Of a stretch of DNA of 33,300 bases, positions 1-8,493 are shown piece after piece. Origin of the DNA: Vicinamibacterales bacterium (GTDB lineage: Bacteria; Acidobacteriota; Vicinamibacteria; Vicinamibacterales; Fen-181); assembly GCA_029974175.1 (NCBI GenBank), contig JARKSS010000312.1:1-33300 (forward strand), given 5' to 3'. Position numbers and translations under genes: made by a program. Each line of letters begins with the position of its first letter. Position 1 is the stretch's first letter. A model generated the notes under the pieces. That model worked only from the letters and a program-made list of their open reading frames with translations, did not search any database and was not told the origin of the DNA.

Positions 1-2040
1 GGCGGGCCGATCGTCCGCGACCGGGTCTTCTTCTTCGGGGCGATCGATCGCTCGTGGGAGCGGACCGGCCTGATCGCGCCCGAGGGCTTCCCGCTGCGCG
101 ACCAGGGGCCGGTGGACCGCAAGCGGAACATCACGTCGTACTCGGCCAAGGGAACGTTCCAGGCGGGCGACGCGCACCGCTTCGACGTCTCGGTCTTCGG
201 CGACCCATCCGAGGGTAAGAACGGGCCGCAGCGCCGCAGCGCGCTGCTCGGCGAGAACCTCACGTCCCGCTTCAGCGAGCTGGACTTCGGCGGGCACAAC
301 CAGACGGTGAGGTACGAGGGGATCCTCACCCCGACGTTCCTCGTGAGCGCGTCGTTCTCGCGCGCCACCAACACGATCGAGGAGCGGCCCTCGCTCAACG
401 AGTACTCCATCATCGACACCACGACGACACCGAACCTCCGCTTCGGCGGGATCGGGTTCTTCGAGAACAACGAGGGCGAGAACCTGCAGTACCAGGCGAA
501 GGCGACCTACATCCTGGGCGACCACGAGCTGCGCGGCGGGTTCCTCTACGAGGACATCACGTACGACAACATCGTGGGGCGGACCGGGCCGACCTTCATC
601 CTGCCGAACGGCGAGCCGACGGCGACGGGCGCCAGCGTCACGGTGCTGCCCGACCCGACGTTCGGGCGGGTCTACCGCGTGACGCGGGCGAACCTGACCA
701 ACGTCCGGGCGACCGAGCAGCGGTACACGAGCTTCTTCGTGCAGGACACGTGGAAGGTGCATCGCACCCTGACGATCAAGCCGGGCATCCGCTACGAGCA
801 GCAGAAGCTGGTGGGGAACCTGGCCGATCACCAGTGGGACGGCAACTGGGCACCGCGCATCGGCGCGGTGTGGGACCCGACGGGAGAGGGTCGCCTCAAG
901 GTCTTCGGCAACTGGGGGCGCTACTACGCCAAGGTGCCGAACGACCTCGCGGCGCGGGCGCTTTCGGCCGACGCGGGCGCCACCCGTGCCGACTACTTCG
1001 ACGAGGCGCTGACGCAGCCGGTGCCTGACGGCGTCCAGGCTGCCGGGACGACCCAGCACCTCCTGCTGGCGGGCCTGAGCCCCGCGGACTTCGACCCCGA
1101 CTCGAAGTCCACCTACTCCGACGAGTGGCTGGTCGGCACCGAGTTCGAGGTCCTGCCGCTGCTCAGCGTCGGCGTCAACTACCAGCGCCGGACCTTCGGG
1201 CGGATCCTGGAGGACATCGGCCAGGCGCCGGTGGTGGCGTACTTCCTCGAGCCGGGCGACCAGCTGGCCAGCGTGGAGTACTTCATCACCAACCCCGACA
1301 CCGGCACGCCGGTGGCGTTCCAGGAGAAGTACGGCGCGTCGTTCGAGGAGGCCATCCACGACTACGACGCGGTGACCTTCACCATCGAGAAGCGGTTTGC
1401 CAACCGGTGGGGCCTCCAGTCGTCGTACCGGCTGGCCTGGCTCGAGGGGACCTTCGAGGGGTTCTTCCGCAACGACAACGGGCAGTCCGACCCGGCGATC
1501 ACCTCGCTCTTCGACTTCCCGACCAACGACCCGAGCTACACGCTGCTCGGCGGGCCGCTCGGGTTCCGCGGCGACATCCGGTTCCTTGGCGCAGCGGGCC
1601 AGGGGCCGCTGCCGCTCGACCGGCGGCACTCGATCAAGGTGTACGGCAACTACCTGTTCGACTTCGGACTGAACTTCGGCGCCGGCCTGACGGCGCTGTC
1701 GGGCACGCCGCTGACAGCGCTCGCGTCGAACCCGGTTTACGACAACGCCGGCGAGATCCCCGAGACGCCGCGCGGCGCCGGGTTCGAGACGGTGGACGGC
1801 TTCCGAGACCGGACGCCGTGGGACACCCGGCTCGACCTGCACGCCGACTACTCGATCCCGCTCGGCCGGCAGCGGCTGACGCTGATCGCCCAGGTGTTCA
1901 ACGTGTTCAACCGGCGTGAGCCGCTGGACTACGACAACTACACCGAGGTCAGCTTCGGCGTGCCCAACCCCGACTTCGGGCGCGTCATCGCCTACCAGGC
2001 GCCTCGCAGTCTGCGCGTGGGCGCCCGCTTCGTGTTCTAG
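1..2040 (+). CDS. TonB-dependent receptor, Oar-like (5' truncated by window edge)
   Basis: Frame 1 is open from base 1 (GGPIVRDRVFFFGAIDRSWER...), continuing into the 642-aa ORF. GGPIVRDRVFFFG is typical of Oar-like/carboxypeptidase-regulatory TonB receptors. C-terminus ends ...RSLRVGARFVF*, a typical outer-membrane beta-barrel end with terminal Phe. Confidence 0.88.
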   Translation, partial: GGPIVRDRVFFFGAIDRSWERTGLIAPEGFPLRDQGPVDRKRNITSYSAKGTFQAGDAHRFDVSVFGDPSEGKNGPQRRSALLGENLTSRFSELDFGGHNQTVRYEGILTPTFLVSASFSRATNTIEERPSLNEYSIIDTTTTPNLRFGGIGFFENNEGENLQYQAKATYILGDHELRGGFLYEDITYDNIVGRTGPTFILPNGEPTATGASVTVLPDPTFGRVYRVTRANLTNVRATEQRYTSFFVQDTWKVHRTLTIKPGIRYEQQKLVGNLADHQWDGNWAPRIGAVWDPTGEGRLKVFGNWGRYYAKVPNDLAARALSADAGATRADYFDEALTQPVPDGVQAAGTTQHLLLAGLSPADFDPDSKSTYSDEWLVGTEFEVLPLLSVGVNYQRRTFGRILEDIGQAPVVAYFLEPGDQLASVEYFITNPDTGTPVAFQEKYGASFEEAIHDYDAVTFTIEKRFANRWGLQSSYRLAWLEGTFEGFFRNDNGQSDPAITSLFDFPTNDPSYTLLGGPLGFRGDIRFLGAAGQGPLPLDRRHSIKVYGNYLFDFGLNFGAGLTALSGTPLTALASNPVYDNAGEIPETPRGAGFETVDGFRDRTPWDTRLDLHADYSIPLGRQRLTLIAQVFNVFNRREPLDYDNYTEVSFGVPNPDFGRVIAYQAPRSLRVGARFVF

Positions 2041-2054
2041 AGCGTTCCTCGGTT

Positions 2055-2080
2055 GGGGGCGGGCCGGGCGGCCCGCCCCC
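2055..2080 (+). terminator. GC-rich hairpin after TonB receptor (no U-tract)
   Basis: Perfect 11-bp stem GGGGGCGGGCC-GGGC-GGCCCGCCCCC, 15 nt after the stop codon; not followed by T-run. Confidence 0.5.
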
Positions 2081-2110
2081 CCTTCCTCCCCGTCCCTCCA
2101 CTGACGATTT

Positions 2111-2211
2111 CGACCACGAAGAACACCGAGAACGAAGACAAGCGATGGGCCGCCGACGGCCGGCAGCCGGCACCCCGAGTCTTCGTGTCCTTTGTGTCCT
2201 GTGTGGTTCCG
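2111..2211. repeat. Dispersed inverted-repeat element, copy A (ACCACAAAGGACACAAAGGACACGAAG family)
   Basis: Imperfect inverted arms CGACCACGAAGAACACCGAGAACGAAGAC (2111-2139) and GTCTTCGTGTCCTTTGTGTCCTGTGTGGTTCCG (2179-2211). The 3' arm, reverse complemented, nearly matches 12468-12496. Confidence 0.65.
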
Positions 2212-2345
2212 ATCGTGGACTCGATCGCAGCGTGATCGGGCCTGCCCCTTTTCGGGAGTGGCAGCGAACCGGATAGAATGCCGGCTGTCGGCCGGGCCGT
2301 GAGGGCGTGACGCGCTGCCCGGCCCAACCCTGGAGGGGGTGTGGC

Positions 2346-3812
2346 ATGAGAGCGCTGACAGGGCTTCTCGTCCTCGCATGCACCGTGGGCCTGGCGGGGC
2401 AGGGCTACCAGCCGACGTGGGAGTCGATCGACAAGCGGCCGACGCCTTCGTGGTTCACCGACGCGAAGTTCGGCATTTTCATCCACTGGGGCGTGTACTC
2501 GGTGCCGGCCTACGCTCCGGTGTTGCCGGGCAAGCTCGCCTACGCCGAGTGGTACTGGAATGCGATGACGCGCGGCCGCGACGACCCGAAGGCCAGCGAG
2601 ATCCAGCGCGGTACGTGGGCCTACCACCAGAAGATGTACGGCGCCGACTTCCCCTACCATGAATTCGCGAAGCAGTTTTGCGCGGAGCTGTTCGACCCGG
2701 ATCACTGGGCCGACGTCTTCGCCCGCTCGGGCGCCCGCTACGTCGTCCTCACCTCGAAGCACCACGAGGGCTTCGCGCTCTGGCCCAGCAGGGAGGCGTC
2801 GGCCATCTGGGGCCGGCCGTGGAACGCCGTCGAGATCGGACCGAAGCGTGACGTGCTCGGCGACCTGACCGAGGCGGTGCGTCGCAAGGGGCTGCGGATG
2901 GGGTACTACTACTCGCTCTACGAGTGGTACAACCCGGTGTGGCTGACGGACAAGCCGCGGTACGTGCGCGAGCACGGCTTCCCGCAGTTCAAGGACCTGG
3001 TGACGCGCTACCGGCCGTCGATCATCTTCAGCGACGGGGAGTGGGACCTTCCCTCGTCCGAGTGGCGAAGCCCCGAGCTGCTCGCCTGGCTCTTCAACGA
3101 GTCGCCCGTCCGCGACGAGGTGGTGATCAACGACCGGTGGGGCAGCGACTCGCGGCACAGGCATGGCGGCTACTGGACCACCGAGTACACGCCCGGCATG
3201 AGCGGCATGGAGCATCCCTGGGAGGAAAGCCGCGGCATGGGATTCAGCTACGGCTACAACCGGGCCGAGCGCCTCGAGCACTACCGCAGTGGCCGCGAGC
3301 TGGTCATCATGCTGATCGACCTGGTGAGCCGCGGCGGCAACCTGCTGCTCGACATCGGGCCCGACGCCAACGGCACCATCCCCGTCATCATGGAGGAGCG
3401 CCTCATCCAGATCGGCGACTGGCTCAAAGTGAACGGCGAGGCGATCTACGGCACGCGCCCGTGGACCGCCACGCGGCAGTGGAGCGCGGGCCAGGTGCCG
3501 AAGGTCGAGTACGGCAAGGAGTACTCGGCTGCCTACGATGTCATGGCGCTCGTCGCACCGCCGGAAACAGGGAAGGCGGCGATCGAGGCGTTCTTCACCG
3601 CCAAGGGCAACGACGTCTACGCGATCCTGCCGCGCTGGCCGGGGCGCCGCTTCACCGTGAAGGAGGTGAGCGGCGTGAAGTCGGTGACCCTGCTCGGGTC
3701 CCCGCCTCCGCTGCGCTTCAGCGCCGAGGGCGACGGCGTGTCGATCGAGTTGCCCGAGCTGCCCGAGGCGCTGCGCACGCAGCCGGCCTGGGTGTTGAAG
3801 CTCGGCCGGTGA
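2346..3812 (+). CDS. Alpha-L-fucosidase, GH29 family, secreted
   Basis: Signal peptide MRALTGLLVLACTVGLAGQ; WFTDAKFGIFIHWGVYSVPAY, YVVLTSKHHEGFALWPS, MGYYYSLYEWYNP, IIFSDGEWD are GH29 motifs. ORF track start 2307 is probably too early; ATG 2346 gives the signal peptide. Confidence 0.92.
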   Translation: MRALTGLLVLACTVGLAGQGYQPTWESIDKRPTPSWFTDAKFGIFIHWGVYSVPAYAPVLPGKLAYAEWYWNAMTRGRDDPKASEIQRGTWAYHQKMYGADFPYHEFAKQFCAELFDPDHWADVFARSGARYVVLTSKHHEGFALWPSREASAIWGRPWNAVEIGPKRDVLGDLTEAVRRKGLRMGYYYSLYEWYNPVWLTDKPRYVREHGFPQFKDLVTRYRPSIIFSDGEWDLPSSEWRSPELLAWLFNESPVRDEVVINDRWGSDSRHRHGGYWTTEYTPGMSGMEHPWEESRGMGFSYGYNRAERLEHYRSGRELVIMLIDLVSRGGNLLLDIGPDANGTIPVIMEERLIQIGDWLKVNGEAIYGTRPWTATRQWSAGQVPKVEYGKEYSAAYDVMALVAPPETGKAAIEAFFTAKGNDVYAILPRWPGRRFTVKEVSGVKSVTLLGSPPPLRFSAEGDGVSIELPELPEALRTQPAWVLKLGR

Positions 3813-3869
3813 GGGACGATAATCGACGCGTCCTCGCGGCGCATCGCACAGTCAAAGGAGGCAGGACCG

Positions 3870-5054
3870 ATGGCAAAGACCGTTAACGTGGCCTTGATCG
3901 GGCAGGGCTTCATGGGGCGCACCCACAGCAACGCCTACCTGAAGGTGGCCAAGTTCTTCACCAACCTTCCGGCCGTCCCGGTCATGCACACGTCGTTCGG
4001 CATGAAGAACGAGGACTGCAACGCCTTCACCTCGCGCTGGGGCTGGCAGCACTGCAGCACCGACTGGGAGAAGACGGTTCGCAGCGAGGAGATCGACCTG
4101 GTCGACATCGTGACGCCGAACTACATGCACATGGAGCCCGCGCTGGCGGCGCTCGAGGCCGGCAAGCCGGTCGCCACCGAGAAGCCCCTGGCGGGCACAC
4201 TGGCCGACGCCCGGAAGATGGTCGAGGCGGCCAAGCAGGCGAAGGTGCCGACCTTCGTCTGGTACAACTACCGGCGGGTTCCGGCGGTGGCGCTCGCGTA
4301 CCAGCTCGTCAGGGAAGGCCGGATCGGCCGCATCTACCACGTGCGCTGCGTGTACCTCCAGGACTGGGGCGGCCCCGACACCCCGCTGGCCTGGCGCTTC
4401 CAGAAGAAGCTGGCCGGCAGCGGCGCCCACGGCGACCTCAACGCCCACATCGTGGACATGGCCCGCTTCGTCACCGGCGACGAGATCGTCGAGGTGACCG
4501 GCGCGATTGCCGAGACCTTCATCAAGGAGCGCCCGCTCGCCTCGGCCGGCGCCACCGGGGGCATCGTCCAGAAGACGAAGAGCCGGGCCAAGGGGCGCGT
4601 GGACGTGGACGACGCGGTGCTGTTCCTGGCGAGGTTCCGGAAGGGGGCGGTGGCCAGCTTCGAGGCGACGCGCCTGGCCACCGGTTACAAGAACCGCAAC
4701 GGGTTCGAGATCCACGGCGAGAAGGGGGCCCTGCGGTTCAACTTCGAGGACATGAACTACCTCGACTTCTACGACAACACCGAGGATCCCAAGACCGCTT
4801 CGTGGCGGCACATCATCGTCACCTCGGGAGGGAATCATCCGTACGTCGGGGCGTGGTGGCCCGACGCGCACATCCTCGGGTACGAGCACGGCTTCGTGAA
4901 CCAGGCGGCCGACATCATGCACGTGCTGGCCCGCCGGAAACCCGTGGTCCCGGTGCCCGACTTCGCCGACGCCTACGAGACGCAGCGCGTGCTCGAGGCG
5001 GCGCTGCTCAGCGCGAAGGAGCGCACGCCCATCAAGATCTCCGAACTGAAGTAA
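3870..5054 (+). CDS. Gfo/Idh/MocA family NAD(P)-dependent oxidoreductase
   Basis: N-terminal VALIGQGFMGRTHSNAY Rossmann motif; VDIVTPNYMHMEPALAALEAGKPVATEKPLAGTLADARKMVEAA (EKP motif); AAAGGAGG ribosome-binding site upstream. Confidence 0.93.
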   Translation: MAKTVNVALIGQGFMGRTHSNAYLKVAKFFTNLPAVPVMHTSFGMKNEDCNAFTSRWGWQHCSTDWEKTVRSEEIDLVDIVTPNYMHMEPALAALEAGKPVATEKPLAGTLADARKMVEAAKQAKVPTFVWYNYRRVPAVALAYQLVREGRIGRIYHVRCVYLQDWGGPDTPLAWRFQKKLAGSGAHGDLNAHIVDMARFVTGDEIVEVTGAIAETFIKERPLASAGATGGIVQKTKSRAKGRVDVDDAVLFLARFRKGAVASFEATRLATGYKNRNGFEIHGEKGALRFNFEDMNYLDFYDNTEDPKTASWRHIIVTSGGNHPYVGAWWPDAHILGYEHGFVNQAADIMHVLARRKPVVPVPDFADAYETQRVLEAALLSAKERTPIKISELK

Positions 5055-5055
5055 A

Positions 5056-5074
5056 GGCGACCCTCGTGGTCGCC
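5056..5074. terminator. Small hairpin between convergent genes
   Basis: GGCGACC-CTCGT-GGTCGCC perfect 7-bp stem immediately after the oxidoreductase stop, between convergent genes; no clear T-run. Confidence 0.35.
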
Positions 5075-5111
5075 CCGGCCACGTGGGGCCGTCCCGGAAA
5101 CGTGACGTTCT

Positions 5112-6935
5112 TCACGCTTTCGGTACGGCCCCGCGACCCTCGCCACGGCTCTCGGCCGGGCCGTGCGCCCGCGCCAAGTTCCTCGCCGTGTTCACCAACC
5201 CGACGTGGGAGAACGCCTGGGGAAAGTTGCCCACGAGCCGCCGGGCGCCGACGTCGTACTCTTCCGCAAGCAGCCCCACGTCGTTGGCGACGCCGACCAG
5301 GCGTTCGAAGAGGGCGCGTGCTTCGTCGTAGCGGCCCGCCAGAACGTAGTTGTCGGCGAGCCAGAACGAGCAGGGCAGGAAGGTCCCCTCACCGGCCGGC
5401 AGGCCGTCCACCTCCTGCTGCCGCTCCTCGATCGGGTAGCGGTGCACGAACCCGTCACGCAGCAGGCCTCGCTCGACCAACGCAACGGTGCCGGCGACGC
5501 GGGGATCTCGCGCAGGGAGGAAGCCGACGAGCGGAATCATCAGCAGGCTCGCGTCCGGGATTCTCGACCCGTAGTACTGGGTGAAGGCGTTCAACCCGAC
5601 GTCGAACCCGCGCGAGCACACCTCGTCGTGGATCTCGGCGCGCAGCGCCCGCCAGCGGTCCGCCGGACCGTCGAGGCCGGCTTCTTCCGCCGCCGTCACC
5701 GCCCGGTCGAACGCGACCCACGCCATCACCTTCGAGTGCGTGAAGTGGCGCCGCGGGCCGCGCACCTCCCAGATGCCCTCGTCGGGCGCACGCCAGATCT
5801 TCTCGAGGTGTCGCAGCATCGCCTTCTGCAGGGCCCACGCGTCGCGGTCGGGAGGCAAGCCGGCTCGACGCGCCACGTCCAGCACGTCCATCATCTCGCC
5901 ATAGACATCGAGCTGCAGCTGTCCCGAGGCCGCGTTCCCGACCCGGACCGGGCGCGACTCCTCGTAGCCGGGCAGCCACGGGAGCTCCAACTCCGGGAGC
6001 CGCCGCTCACCCGCAGGACCGTAGAGGATTTGCAGATCCGCCGGGTCTCCCGCCACGGCCCTCAGCAGCCAGTTGCGCCAGGCCGCCGCCTCTTCGAGAT
6101 AGCCGCCGATGCTCAAGGCGAAGAGGGTGAAGGTCGCATCGCGAATCCAGCAGTAGCGGTAGTCCCAGTTGCGCACACCGCCAAGCTTCTCGGGAAGCGA
6201 GGTCGTTGGCGCGGCGACGATCCCCCCCGTGGGCGCGTAGGTCAGTGCCTTGAGCGTGACGAGCGAGCGGAGCACCTGCTCGCGCCAGGGTCCCTGGTAG
6301 GTGCAGTGGCGCGTCCAGTCGCGCCACCAGGACAGCGTGTCGGTGAGGGCCTTGGCGGCGTCGGGCGCCGGGTTTTGGAGCTCCTCGTGCGACGGGTGCC
6401 AGGCGAGAACGAACGTCACCTGCTCACCCGCCCTGACCTCGAAGGTCGCGTGCGTGGTGAGGTCGCGTCCCTCGGTCGCGACGCCGGGCCAGAGGCTCAG
6501 CGCGTCCGGGCCGCCGATGGCGAACAGCCTCCCGTCCATCGAGCGGACCCAGGGGACGATCGAGCCGTAGTCGAACCGGATCACCAGCTCCATCTCGACG
6601 GTCACAGACCCCTGAACGCCCTCGATCAGGCGGACGAGGTCGGGTTCCCGGTCGCGCGGCGGCATGAAGTCGATGACGCGCATCCGCCCCGCGCGCGTTT
6701 CGAACTCCTGGCAGAGCACGAGCGAATCCTCGAGGTAGCGGCGCGAGACGGCACGACCTCCCCCAGCCGGCGCGATGAGCCAGCGTCCGTGGTTGTGAGT
6801 GCCCAGCAAGGCCGCGAAGCAGGCGGGGGCGTCGAAGCGGGGCAGGCAGAGCCAGTCGATGGAACCGTCGCGGCCCACCAGCGCGGCCGTCTGGGTATCC
6901 CCGATGATCGCGTAATCCTCGAGGGGAAGGGCCAT
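5112..6935 (-). CDS. Glycoside hydrolase family 15 protein (glucoamylase/trehalase-like)
   Basis: MALPLEDYAIIGDTQTAALVGRDGSIDWLCLPRFDAPACFAALLG start; GGVRNWDYRYCWIRDATFTLFAL; FSHVGLVNTARNLA near C-terminus. Start taken at ATG 6935 rather than the longer track ORF. Confidence 0.9.
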   Translation of the reverse strand: MALPLEDYAIIGDTQTAALVGRDGSIDWLCLPRFDAPACFAALLGTHNHGRWLIAPAGGGRAVSRRYLEDSLVLCQEFETRAGRMRVIDFMPPRDREPDLVRLIEGVQGSVTVEMELVIRFDYGSIVPWVRSMDGRLFAIGGPDALSLWPGVATEGRDLTTHATFEVRAGEQVTFVLAWHPSHEELQNPAPDAAKALTDTLSWWRDWTRHCTYQGPWREQVLRSLVTLKALTYAPTGGIVAAPTTSLPEKLGGVRNWDYRYCWIRDATFTLFALSIGGYLEEAAAWRNWLLRAVAGDPADLQILYGPAGERRLPELELPWLPGYEESRPVRVGNAASGQLQLDVYGEMMDVLDVARRAGLPPDRDAWALQKAMLRHLEKIWRAPDEGIWEVRGPRRHFTHSKVMAWVAFDRAVTAAEEAGLDGPADRWRALRAEIHDEVCSRGFDVGLNAFTQYYGSRIPDASLLMIPLVGFLPARDPRVAGTVALVERGLLRDGFVHRYPIEERQQEVDGLPAGEGTFLPCSFWLADNYVLAGRYDEARALFERLVGVANDVGLLAEEYDVGARRLVGNFPQAFSHVGLVNTARNLARAHGPAESRGEGRGAVPKA

Positions 6936-7074
6936 CGGCTTGTACCGCCGGGGAATGTAGCAAGGGGAGTTCCGGCGCGGCCTTTCAGCCCGCGTCGCCC
7001 GGCGGCACCGCCTTCGCATGAACCTTTTGACGTGTTGTCCGTGACGCTTCGTCCGGAATGCCGGGCTGGCCTTG

Positions 7075-7599
7075 ATGGAGGTTGACTGGGGGCAGGTCTT
7101 CGCGTTCGAGACGCCGTGGCTCGAGATCATCCTTCGAGGCACCGCAGTCTATCTTGGCCTGTTCCTGCTGCTGCGCTTCGTCCTCAAGCGGCAGGCCGGG
7201 ACGGTCGGCATCACCGACCTCCTCGTCATCGTCCTGATAGCCGACGCGGCTCAAAACGCGATGGCCGACGACTACCAGTCGATCCCTGACGGGCTGCTCC
7301 TGGTGGCCGTCATCATCTTCTGGAGCCATATGCTCGACTGGCTGGGCTACAGGATCCCGGTGCTCAACCGTCTCGTTCACCCTCCGCCACTGCCCCTCAT
7401 CCGGGACGGCAGGCTGCTGCGCCAGAACATGCGGCGCGAGTTGATCAGCGAGGAGGAACTGCTGTCCCAGCTGCGCGAGCAGGGCGTGCTCGACATCAAG
7501 GAGGTGAAGATGGCGTGCATGGAGGGCGACGGGCGGGTGAGCGTGGTGCCCGCCGACAGGCAGCAGGGCTCGCAGGGCAACGAGCGGCGCGTGACGTGA
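7075..7599 (+). CDS. DUF421 domain (YetF-like) membrane protein
   Basis: ILRGTAVYLGLFLLLRFVLKRQAGTVGITDLLVIVLIADAAQNAM and C-terminal LISEEELLSQLREQGVLDIKEVKMACMEGDGRVSVVP match the YetF/DUF421 architecture. Confidence 0.85.
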   Translation: MEVDWGQVFAFETPWLEIILRGTAVYLGLFLLLRFVLKRQAGTVGITDLLVIVLIADAAQNAMADDYQSIPDGLLLVAVIIFWSHMLDWLGYRIPVLNRLVHPPPLPLIRDGRLLRQNMRRELISEEELLSQLREQGVLDIKEVKMACMEGDGRVSVVPADRQQGSQGNERRVT

Positions 7600-7652
7600 G
7601 CGGCGCCGGCTCGGAACCGGCACGGATGGATGAAGGAGAGAGAGGAGAGCTC

Positions 7653-8129
7653 ATGGCCGAAGCAGCAGGCTCGTCGATGGCGGAGGGCGGCAGGGAACAG
7701 GACAAGGGCGGCGAGGGCGTGCGGGAAGAGGCCGTGGTCCGGGCACACCGGGGTTTCTTCCCGGTGGTCTACGGCCACGACGTCGAGGTCAAGCAAGGCG
7801 GCGGCGCCTTCCTCATCGCCAGGGACGAACTGGAGATCGAGCAGGGAGGCGGGCAGTGCATGATTGGCCTGCGGAAGCTCGAGGTCGAGCAGGGCGGCTG
7901 CGCGGTCATGGTGGCCGGGCGGGCCGAGGTGAAGCGAGGCCTGATCGGAATCCTGCTGGCGGCGAACGCCGAAGTGAAAGAGGGCAGCCGGGTGCTCATG
8001 ACCGCGCCGCAGGCCATCGCGGCCGGCATCGTGGCGGGTGCGGTCGTGGCGCTGGCCAGGCTGCTGGGAGACCGACGCGATCGCCGCCGGCTGCGCGAGG
8101 TTGCCGGCAGCACCACGCCGGGAATCTAG
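7653..8129 (+). CDS. Hypothetical repeat protein with C-terminal hydrophobic segment
   Basis: Strong purine RBS (GAAGGAGAGAGAGGAGAG) upstream of ATG 7653; about five 14-17-aa imperfect repeats (VEVKQGGGAFLIA / LEIEQGGGQCMIG / LEVEQGGCAVMVA / AEVKRGLIGILLA / AEVKEGSRVLMTA) then AIAAGIVAGAVVALARLL and a basic tail. Confidence 0.7.
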   Translation: MAEAAGSSMAEGGREQDKGGEGVREEAVVRAHRGFFPVVYGHDVEVKQGGGAFLIARDELEIEQGGGQCMIGLRKLEVEQGGCAVMVAGRAEVKRGLIGILLAANAEVKEGSRVLMTAPQAIAAGIVAGAVVALARLLGDRRDRRRLREVAGSTTPGI

Positions 8130-8249
8130 CAGGTTGCTGTGAAGAAAGAAGCCTGCGATGCAATAGGAAAAATGGAGAATGAAGAAAGGGCATGTTTCTA
8201 CATTTTTCCCTCTTGCATTTCAGGCCGCGGTTCTTCAGCGGCCTGCTAG
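8126..8249. mobile_element. 124-bp foldback MITE-like palindromic element
   Basis: Terminal inverted repeats CTAGCAGGttGCTGtgAAGAA (8126-8146) and TTCTTCAGCggCCTGCTAG (8231-8249). Nested inner inverted repeats GCCTG/CAGGC, ATGCAA/TTGCAT, GGAAAAATG/CATTTTTCC. Locally AT-rich relative to flanks. Confidence 0.72.
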
Positions 8250-8271
8250 CTCCGGGGCGAGGCCCCGGCAG

Positions 8272-8301
8272 TTGACAACCCCGGCCCGTCGCTGCTACCG
8301 T
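8272..8301 (+). promoter_or_regulatory. Putative trp operon promoter
   Basis: TTGACA (8272-8277), 18-nt spacer, TACCGT (8296-8301); upstream of the leader ORF. The -10 is weak. Confidence 0.4.
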
Positions 8302-8321
8302 TCGAGCACTCGGGTTTGACC

Positions 8322-8456
8322 GTGACGATCCGCTTCCGCCTCTGCTCGTCGCCCTGCCTGCCGGCCCTGCCCGCCGGCCTCGGCGTCGATCTGCGCGGGA
8401 GCGCGGCCGCCGGCAGCGCGTCCTCTTCGTGGTGGTGGCGGAACTCCATCCACTGA
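8322..8456 (+). CDS. trpL: Putative trp operon leader peptide
   Basis: GTG-initiated 44-codon frame ending ...A S S S W W W R N S I H stop (TGG TGG TGG at 8430-8438, TGA 8454-8456), directly upstream of an intrinsic terminator and trpE. The start codon is uncertain; the Trp run, stop and terminator geometry are the evidence. Confidence 0.72.
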   Translation: MTIRFRLCSSPCLPALPAGLGVDLRGSAAAGSASSSWWWRNSIH

Positions 8457-8493
8457 GGGGCCCGTGTAGACACAACTCGAGCAGAGCGTTCTC

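Noticed and set aside
5163-7085. 640-aa plus-strand ORF
   Set aside because: Antisense to the well-supported GH15 gene; no domain-like sequence.
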